Positions 6,243-10,509 of a DNA stretch of 10,509 nt are shown piece by piece. The stretch is taken from positions 1 to 10,509 of the forward strand of contig RFKJ01000206.1 of assembly GCA_003694325.1 (NCBI GenBank), in the 5' to 3' direction. The translations under genes and the position numbers were made by a program. Each line of letters begins with the position of its first letter. The first letter of the stretch is position 1. The DNA is from Deltaproteobacteria bacterium. GTDB taxonomy: Bacteria; Myxococcota_A; UBA796; UBA2385. A model generated the notes under the pieces. It was not told the origin of the DNA, did not search any database, and saw nothing but the letters and a program-made list of their open reading frames with translations.

Positions 6243-7141
6243 CCGTCGGCACCGTCGCCGGGGTCCGCCGCGGCGCCTGCGAGGTGCTCGTCGATGGCGC
6301 CGACACCACCATCCACTGCTCCCTCGCCCCCGACCTGGCCGTGGTCCAGAAGTCGGCCATCGCCGTGGGGGACCGGGTCGAGCTGGAGGAGCGCCCCGAC
6401 GCCGAGCCGCTGGTGATCCGGGTGCGGCCCCGCCGCAGCCTGCTGTCCCGACCCGACCCGATGGATCCCGGCATCCAGCGGGCGATCGCCGCCAACATCG
6501 ACATCGTGGTCATCGTGATGGCTACCCGGCGGCCGACCTTCAAGGCGCGCCTCATCGACCGCATCCACCTCGCCGCCCACCAGGGAGGCGCCCGATCCGC
6601 GGTGGTCATCAACAAGCTCGATCTCGCCGACGACCGCCGGCGCGCCGACATCGAGGCCCAGCTCGCCCCCTACCGCGATCTGGACCTGCCGGTGGTGTGG
6701 ACCTCCACCCGGACCGGCGCCGGGATCGACGCCCTGCGCGACCTCCTCCGCGGCCGGACCGCCGCGCTGGTCGGCCACTCCGGGGTCGGCAAGTCCAGCC
6801 TGATCAACGCCCTGCGGGACGCCGAGCACGTCGAGGTGGGCGCGGTGCGGCACAAGGACGGCAAGGGTCGGCACACCACCACCTTCTCCGCCCTGCACCG
6901 ACTGCCCGACGGCACGTGGATCATCGACACGCCCGGGGTGCGGGCCTTCGGGCTGTGGGGACTCGACCGGGACAGCCTGCGAAAGGGCTTCCCCGAGTTC
7001 GACGCCTACCCCTGCCGCTACGCCGACTGCGCCCACGATGCCGAACCCGAGGCCGACTGCGGGGTGAAGCAGGCGGTGGCATCGGGGGCGATCAACCCGG
7101 CGCGGTACGACACCTACCGCCGCCTGCTGGCGTCGTTGTAG
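6239..7141 (+). CDS. rsgA: Small ribosomal subunit biogenesis GTPase RsgA
   Basis: 300 residues, the usual size. It matches the circularly permuted GTPase RsgA (YjeQ), which binds the 30S subunit late in assembly and hydrolyses GTP there. The order of motifs is the permuted one: an N-terminal OB-fold (about 1-65), G4 NKLD at 125-128, G5-like TS at 155-156, G1 P-loop GHSGVGKSS at 179-187, G2-like RHTTT at 211-215 and G3 DTPG at 230-233. A zinc-binding tail has C259, C264, H266 and C274. DPMDPGIQRAIAANID (73-88) also fits the family. It starts with a GTG inside the stop of the preceding hotdog gene, so expression depends on coupling. The stop TAG lies inside the first copy of a palindromic repeat. 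Confidence 0.96.
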   Translation: MTVGTVAGVRRGACEVLVDGADTTIHCSLAPDLAVVQKSAIAVGDRVELEERPDAEPLVIRVRPRRSLLSRPDPMDPGIQRAIAANIDIVVIVMATRRPTFKARLIDRIHLAAHQGGARSAVVINKLDLADDRRRADIEAQLAPYRDLDLPVVWTSTRTGAGIDALRDLLRGRTAALVGHSGVGKSSLINALRDAEHVEVGAVRHKDGKGRHTTTFSALHRLPDGTWIIDTPGVRAFGLWGLDRDSLRKGFPEFDAYPCRYADCAHDAEPEADCGVKQAVASGAINPARYDTYRRLLASL

Positions 7142-7196
7142 GGGGCGTTCCCGCGACGCGGGCGGCGCGTTGCAGGGGGCGTTCCCGCGACGCGGG
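7134..7196. repeat. Two-copy palindromic repeat, 34-bp period (REP-like / possible bidirectional terminator)
   Basis: Copies at 7134-7162 and 7168-7196 match over 29 bp with one difference (T7139 against C7173). The core of each is GGGGGCGTTCCCGCGACGCG plus two further G. Each contains a perfect hairpin CCCGC-GAC-GCGGG (7150-7162 and 7184-7196). A third fragment, GACGCGGG, follows at 7198-7205. The first copy covers the rsgA stop codon. The element lies between convergent genes (rsgA and the GGDEF protein), the usual place for REP-type elements and Rho-independent hairpins, although no T-tract follows. Only two copies with an 11-bp non-unique gap are present, so it is not a CRISPR array. Confidence 0.75.
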
Positions 7197-7223
7197 AGAC
7201 GCGGGCGGGGGGGCGAACCGCCG

Positions 7224-8723
7224 TCAACGCAACACGGCGGGCACGAAGCCGTCGACGTGGACCCGCCCGCCGCCGTCGTTGCGGGCCTGCACCAGCGCCC
7301 GGTCGGCCCGGGCCATGACGTCGGCCACGGTGTCGGTGGTGTCGGCGATCCCCACCGAGACGTCGAGGTCCTTGATGCCCTGCTCGGCGCCCCAGGCGCG
7401 CATCGCCTCGCCCACCGCCTGGACCCGCTTGCGGGCTGCCCGCGCCGTGCACGACGGCAGCAGCACCGCGAAGCTGTCCCCCCCCACCCGGCCGATGAGG
7501 TCGGTCTCCCGGAAGGTACGCCCCAGGACCCTCGCCAGCTCCTGGAGCGCGGCATCGCCGGTGACCAGGCCATGGGCCTCGTTGATGCCCTTCATCCCGT
7601 CCACGTCGACCAGGATGACGGCGAGGGGGGCGTCGGTGCGGCGGGCCAGCCCGATCTCCCGGTCGGCGAGCCGCAACAGGGCCCGGCGCGACAGCACGCC
7701 GGTCAGGCGGTCGTCGATCCGGGCGGCCTCGGCCTCCCGAGCGCGCCGCAGGCGTGGCAGCACCCGGGATCGCAGCCGCTCGGGGTCGATGGGCTTGCGG
7801 ATGATGTCGTCGGCGCCCGCAACCAGCGCGGCCTGCTCGACATCCACGCCGTCGGCCATGATCAGCACCGGGACCCCTCCGTGCACGTCGTGCCCGTGGA
7901 TCACCGAGGCGATGGCGCCCCCCTCGAAGTCATCCCCGCGGGCGGCCAGGAGGACCAGCTCGGGCCGGAAGGCGTCCAGCTCCGGCAGCAGCTCGCCCGC
8001 CCGGGCGACCCGGTGGACCTCCCGGTGCGGCCCGGACAGCGCCCCGACCACCGTCCGCGCCACCTCGAGGTCGCTCTCCACCACCAGCACCCGGTACGGC
8101 GGGGGATCGGCCTCCCGGGCGCGGGCCCGCACCAGGTCGAGGAGGACCGGGAGCCGGACCGGGGTGCCGACGTAGCCGGCGGCTCCGCGCCGGGCCGCAG
8201 CGAGGCGCAGGTCGAGGGCATCCCCCGGCCCGCAGGCATAGATCGGCACCGCCTTCAGCGCCCCCTCGACCCGGGCACACAGCGCATCGAGATGGTCGAT
8301 CGGCACGACGAAGGCGGCGGGGTCCTCGGCCTCGGCCAGGGCCAGGGCCTCGGCGACGTCCTCGGCCGCCCGCAGGTCGACGGCGAGGTCGACATGGGCG
8401 GGGACGTCGGCCCCGATGACGATGACCGGGCGGAACAGGGTGTGCACGCCCTCCAGCGCCCGGCAGGCGTCGACGAGGCGTTCCACCCGCTCCAGGAAGG
8501 CTGCGTCGTCGTCCGCGGTCAGGGCCTCGCGGGCCGCCCGCTCGATGGGGGTGAGCCCCAGGGAGGCCGCGGTCCCCTCGATGCGCTCCAGCTCGAAACA
8601 CAGGGCGTCCCGGACGTCGGGGTCGGACTGGATGTCGCGCACCAGCTCGGCGAGTTCGCCGGCCTGGCGCTTGACGACCTCGGCAAAGCTGTTGCGGAGG
8701 CGGTTCTTGTGGTTGATGCTCAT
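7224..8723 (-). CDS. Degenerate HPt-REC-REC-GGDEF signalling protein
   Basis: 499 residues from the ATG at 8723; a GTG at 8765 would add 14. Residues about 10-95 look like a histidine phosphotransfer (HPt) helix bundle: LERIEGTAASLGL at 45-57 aligns with the HPt box, but Glu46 stands where the phospho-His belongs. Residues about 97-205 resemble a receiver domain without its Asp (FVVPID at 138-143) or Lys (GTPV). Residues 210-328 are a second receiver: LVVESD at 213-218 keeps an acidic pocket and RKP (K310) is present, but the phospho-Asp position is Ala260. A GGDEF domain follows from 336: DDRLTGVLSRRALL, VDVDGMKGINEAHG (372-385), inhibitory-site RETD at 405-408 and GGDSF at 414-418, five residues after the I-site as in true diguanylate cyclases. 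The fourth signature residue is Ser instead of Glu, so c-di-GMP synthesis is uncertain and a c-di-GMP-binding or scaffold role is possible. It is convergent with rsgA and divergent from the methyltransferase. Confidence 0.85.
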   Translation of the reverse strand: MSINHKNRLRNSFAEVVKRQAGELAELVRDIQSDPDVRDALCFELERIEGTAASLGLTPIERAAREALTADDDAAFLERVERLVDACRALEGVHTLFRPVIVIGADVPAHVDLAVDLRAAEDVAEALALAEAEDPAAFVVPIDHLDALCARVEGALKAVPIYACGPGDALDLRLAAARRGAAGYVGTPVRLPVLLDLVRARAREADPPPYRVLVVESDLEVARTVVGALSGPHREVHRVARAGELLPELDAFRPELVLLAARGDDFEGGAIASVIHGHDVHGGVPVLIMADGVDVEQAALVAGADDIIRKPIDPERLRSRVLPRLRRAREAEAARIDDRLTGVLSRRALLRLADREIGLARRTDAPLAVILVDVDGMKGINEAHGLVTGDAALQELARVLGRTFRETDLIGRVGGDSFAVLLPSCTARAARKRVQAVGEAMRAWGAEQGIKDLDVSVGIADTTDTVADVMARADRALVQARNDGGGRVHVDGFVPAVLR

Positions 8724-8773
8724 GGCGTCGTGTCCCGGGGAGTGACGGAGCGCGGATCGCCCCACGAGGGAGT

Positions 8774-8786
8774 CGTCCGACGGACG
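8774..8786. promoter_or_regulatory. Short palindrome in the divergent intergenic region
   Basis: CGTCCG-A-CGGACG is a perfect six-base inverted repeat around a central A, 51 bp upstream of the GGDEF gene ATG and 75 bp upstream of the methyltransferase ATG. GTCCGAC recurs at 8804-8810. It could be an operator for either gene, but palindromes of this size also arise by chance in GC-rich DNA. Confidence 0.2.
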
Positions 8787-8817
8787 CCGGCCTCGGCGAC
8801 GCAGTCCGACTCGGGGA

Positions 8818-8858
8818 TGCTACACGGGAACGACTGCAACGGACCCCGGGAGGAAGGG
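8818..8858 (+). promoter_or_regulatory. Ribosome-binding site and weak -10 for the methyltransferase gene
   Basis: GGGAGGAAGG at 8848-8857 is a strong Shine-Dalgarno, with GGAGG seven bases before the ATG at 8861, and it fixes the start. TGCTACACG at 8818-8826 resembles an extended -10 and shares TGCTACA with the stronger element before the lipoprotein gene, but its last bases match poorly. The promoter reading is tentative. Confidence 0.4.
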
Positions 8859-8860
8859 CG

Positions 8861-9685
8861 ATGCCGGGACAGCGTGAACCAGGCGAGTGGACGGACTCCT
8901 TCTTCGGCGGACTGTGGCTGGACTTCCAGCGGGCCATCCACCCGCCCGAGGTCACGGCCGCCCAGGCCCGGGACATCGTCGAGCTGCTGGGGCTGGAGCC
9001 CGGCGAGCGGGTGCTGGACGCCCCCTGCGGCGATGGCCGCCTGGCCCTGGCCCTCGCCGCCGAGGGGCTGGATGTCACCGGTATCGACCGCTGCGCGCCG
9101 CTGCTGCAGGAGGCGCGGCGGGCGGCGGCGGCCCGGTCGCTGGCGGTCCGGTTCGAGGAATGCGACCTGCGCGACGCCGACCGCCTGGTGGACCCGGTGG
9201 CCGGCGACGATCCCTTCGACGTCGCGCTGAACATCTGGGGCAGCTTCGGGTACTTCGGGGACGGCGGCGTCCACGGGGGGGCCGCGGCGCGACCGGGGGG
9301 TCGGGGTGACCTGGACTTCGCCCGGGCGGTCGCCAGCGTGCTGCGCCCCGGCGGGATCTTCCTCATCGACTGCCCGGGCATCGAGACGATCATGAACGGC
9401 TACACCGGGCGCGGCTGGTCCGAGGCCGGCGGGGTGGTCGCCCTGGAGCAGCGCGCCTGGGACCCGGTGGAGGGGGTGATGCACGCCGAGTGGCGGCTGG
9501 TCGCCGACGACGGCGAGGGCAACGCCAGGGTGGAGCTGCGCCACACCCACATGCGGCTGTACAGCGCCCCGGAGCTGTGCCGGATGCTGGCGGCCGCCGG
9601 CTTCCAGAGCTTCGACCTGGTCAGCGATCTCTCGGGGCGCCCGTGGCACCCCGGCGACCGCAACATCATCGTGGCGACGCGCTGA
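8861..9685 (+). CDS. Class I SAM-dependent methyltransferase
   Basis: 274 residues with a Rossmann-type methyltransferase core. Motif I is VLDAPCGDGRLALALA at 51-66. The acidic end of strand 2 is VTGIDRCAPLL at 72-82 (D76, ribose binding). Motif II is CDLRDADRL at 101-109, the motif IV region FDVALNIWGSFGYFGD at 119-134, and the post-motif strand LRPGGIFLIDCPG at 161-173. A C-terminal beta-sheet region (about 195-272, including HTHMRLYSAPELCRMLAAAGF) resembles small-molecule methyltransferases. Residues 133-149 form a Gly/Arg/Ala-rich insertion between the core strand and the next helix. The substrate is unknown. It starts 7 bases after a strong ribosome-binding site and is followed after 22 bp by the FAD-linked oxidase, so the two probably form an operon. 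Confidence 0.9.
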   Translation: MPGQREPGEWTDSFFGGLWLDFQRAIHPPEVTAAQARDIVELLGLEPGERVLDAPCGDGRLALALAAEGLDVTGIDRCAPLLQEARRAAAARSLAVRFEECDLRDADRLVDPVAGDDPFDVALNIWGSFGYFGDGGVHGGAAARPGGRGDLDFARAVASVLRPGGIFLIDCPGIETIMNGYTGRGWSEAGGVVALEQRAWDPVEGVMHAEWRLVADDGEGNARVELRHTHMRLYSAPELCRMLAAAGFQSFDLVSDLSGRPWHPGDRNIIVATR

Positions 9686-9707
9686 ACCGCCACGATAGGG
9701 CACGGCG

Positions 9708-10509
9708 ATGATCTCCCCGATCACCGACCCGGCCGTCATCGAGGGCTACCTCTCCGACGCCAGCAACACCCGGGGGCGGGCCGAGGCCCTGTTCCGCCCC
9801 CGGTCGGCCGAGGAGGTGGCCGAGGTGCTCGCCGAGGCCCGGCACCGGCGGGTGCCGGTCACCGTCACCGCGCGGCGCACCTCCACCACCGGCGCGCCGG
9901 TCCCCGAGGGGGGCTGGCTGCTGTCCACCGAGATGCTCGACCGGATCCATGCCGCCGACGACGCTGAGGGCGGCGTGCTGCTGGGCGACTACCAGGACCG
10001 GGTCGAGAACGACGGCCGCCTGTTCCCCCCCGACCCCACCTCGCGGCGGGAGTGCTCGCTGGGGGCGGCCATCGCCTGCAACGCCAGCGGCGCCCGCAGC
10101 TTCCGCTACGGCCCGACCCGGCCGTGGGTCGAGGCCCTGCAGGTCGTCCTCCCCGACGGCACGATCCGGTGGTGTGATCGGTCCACCCCCCTCCCCGCGG
10201 ACTGGCCCCGGCCCCGGTGGCAGGAACCCGCCGTCAAGACCGCCGCCGGCTACTTCCCGGCCGACAACCTCCTCGACCTGATGATCGGGCAGGAGGGGAC
10301 CCTCGGGGTCATCACCCGCGCCCGCCTGCGGCTCGTCCCGCTGCCGGCGGCCGTGTTGTCGCTGATGGCCTTCCTGCCCGACCTGGACCGCACCCTGCGC
10401 CTGGTCGAACGGGCCCGGGCCGGGGCTCGGCGGCCGTGGCGCCCCACGGCGGAGGCCAGCGCCCTCGACCCCCGGGCCATCGAGTACTTCGACGACGCTG
10501 CCCTCGACC
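9708..10509 (+). CDS. FAD-linked oxidase (GlcD/D-lactate dehydrogenase-like), partial at right edge
   Basis: An open frame from the ATG at 9708 to the window end gives 267 residues without a stop. It matches the N-terminal FAD_binding_4 (PCMH/VAO-type) domain of glycolate oxidase GlcD and D-lactate dehydrogenases. Visible features are RPRSAEEVAEVLAEAR (31-45), FPPDPTS at 106-112, the long nucleotide-binding block GAAIACNASGARSFRYGPTR at 119-138 and ALQVVLPDG at 143-151, KTAAGYFP at 177-184, and GQEGTLGVITRARLRLVP at 194-211. These flavoenzymes oxidise 2-hydroxy acids and pass electrons to quinones or a partner Fe-S protein. The pyrophosphate loop, usually rich in glycine (GGGTSxxG), reads ARRTSTTG (55-62), so it is unusually Arg-substituted. 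The substrate-binding C-terminal half is beyond the window. No good Shine-Dalgarno is visible (weak AGGG). It probably shares an mRNA with the methyltransferase. Confidence 0.88.
   Translation, partial: MISPITDPAVIEGYLSDASNTRGRAEALFRPRSAEEVAEVLAEARHRRVPVTVTARRTSTTGAPVPEGGWLLSTEMLDRIHAADDAEGGVLLGDYQDRVENDGRLFPPDPTSRRECSLGAAIACNASGARSFRYGPTRPWVEALQVVLPDGTIRWCDRSTPLPADWPRPRWQEPAVKTAAGYFPADNLLDLMIGQEGTLGVITRARLRLVPLPAAVLSLMAFLPDLDRTLRLVERARAGARRPWRPTAEASALDPRAIEYFDDAALD

Noticed and set aside
7134..7196. CRISPR array
   Set aside because: Only two repeat copies with an 11-bp gap that itself resembles flanking sequence; spacers are absent and no cas genes are nearby.
5677..9230. Very long plus-strand open frames (5677-8175 and 7170-9230)
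   Set aside because: They cover the hotdog, rsgA, GGDEF and methyltransferase genes in wrong frames or antisense; their Ser/Arg/Pro-rich products have no recognisable domain, whereas the real frames do.

Overview
This is a GC-rich, gene-dense bacterial chromosome segment. It carries about ten protein genes on both strands, short intergenic gaps and no RNA genes. The gene style (two lipoproteins whose lipobox is followed by Asp/Gly/Ala-rich linkers, a secreted aryl-sulfotransferase-like beta-propeller, and a degenerate HPt-REC-REC-GGDEF protein) suggests Myxococcota or another deltaproteobacterial lineage. That placement is an inference from style, not from a marker gene.

Layout. Positions 1-2794, minus strand: a class II type histone-deacetylase/acetylpolyamine-deacetylase homologue, a thioredoxin-fold lipoprotein, an agmatinase-family ureohydrolase, and the first 28 codons of a secreted protein running off the left edge. 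Positions 2836-4287, plus strand: a six-transmembrane voltage-gated-type channel with an RCK (TrkA) module and an abnormal selectivity filter. Positions 4303-5667, minus: a fibronectin III/aryl-sulfotransferase-like lipoprotein. Positions 5745-7141, plus: a hotdog-fold protein translationally coupled (GTGA overlap) to the ribosome-assembly GTPase RsgA. Positions 7134-7196: a two-copy 34-bp-period palindromic repeat at a convergent junction. Positions 7224-8723, minus: the HPt-REC-REC-GGDEF protein. Positions 8861-10509, plus: a SAM methyltransferase followed by a truncated FAD-linked oxidase.

The most important observation is the lipoprotein gene at 1185-1802 (minus). It is interrupted by one in-frame TGA at 1530-1532, exactly at the first position of a CxxC redox motif, so the protein would read U91-S-T-C94. 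The two flanking open frames are in the SAME frame. Together they make one complete thioredoxin-like protein: lipobox, strands before the active site, UxxC, and a cis-Pro downstream. Twenty-one nucleotides after the TGA lies a seven-base-pair hairpin with a bulged U and the apical loop GGUCU, the same loop sequence as the well-known E. coli fdhF SECIS. I interpret this as a selenoprotein: an exported, lipid-anchored UxxC redoxin. A conventional annotation would split it in two or call it a pseudogene.

Functional links are modest. The deacetylase and ureohydrolase could both act on polyamines (deacetylation, then agmatine hydrolysis), with the redox lipoprotein between them. The signalling protein at 7224-8723 keeps its domain layout but has lost every phospho-acceptor residue. 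No mobile element, CRISPR array, tRNA or rRNA was seen, and no gap without a gene exceeds about 140 bases.
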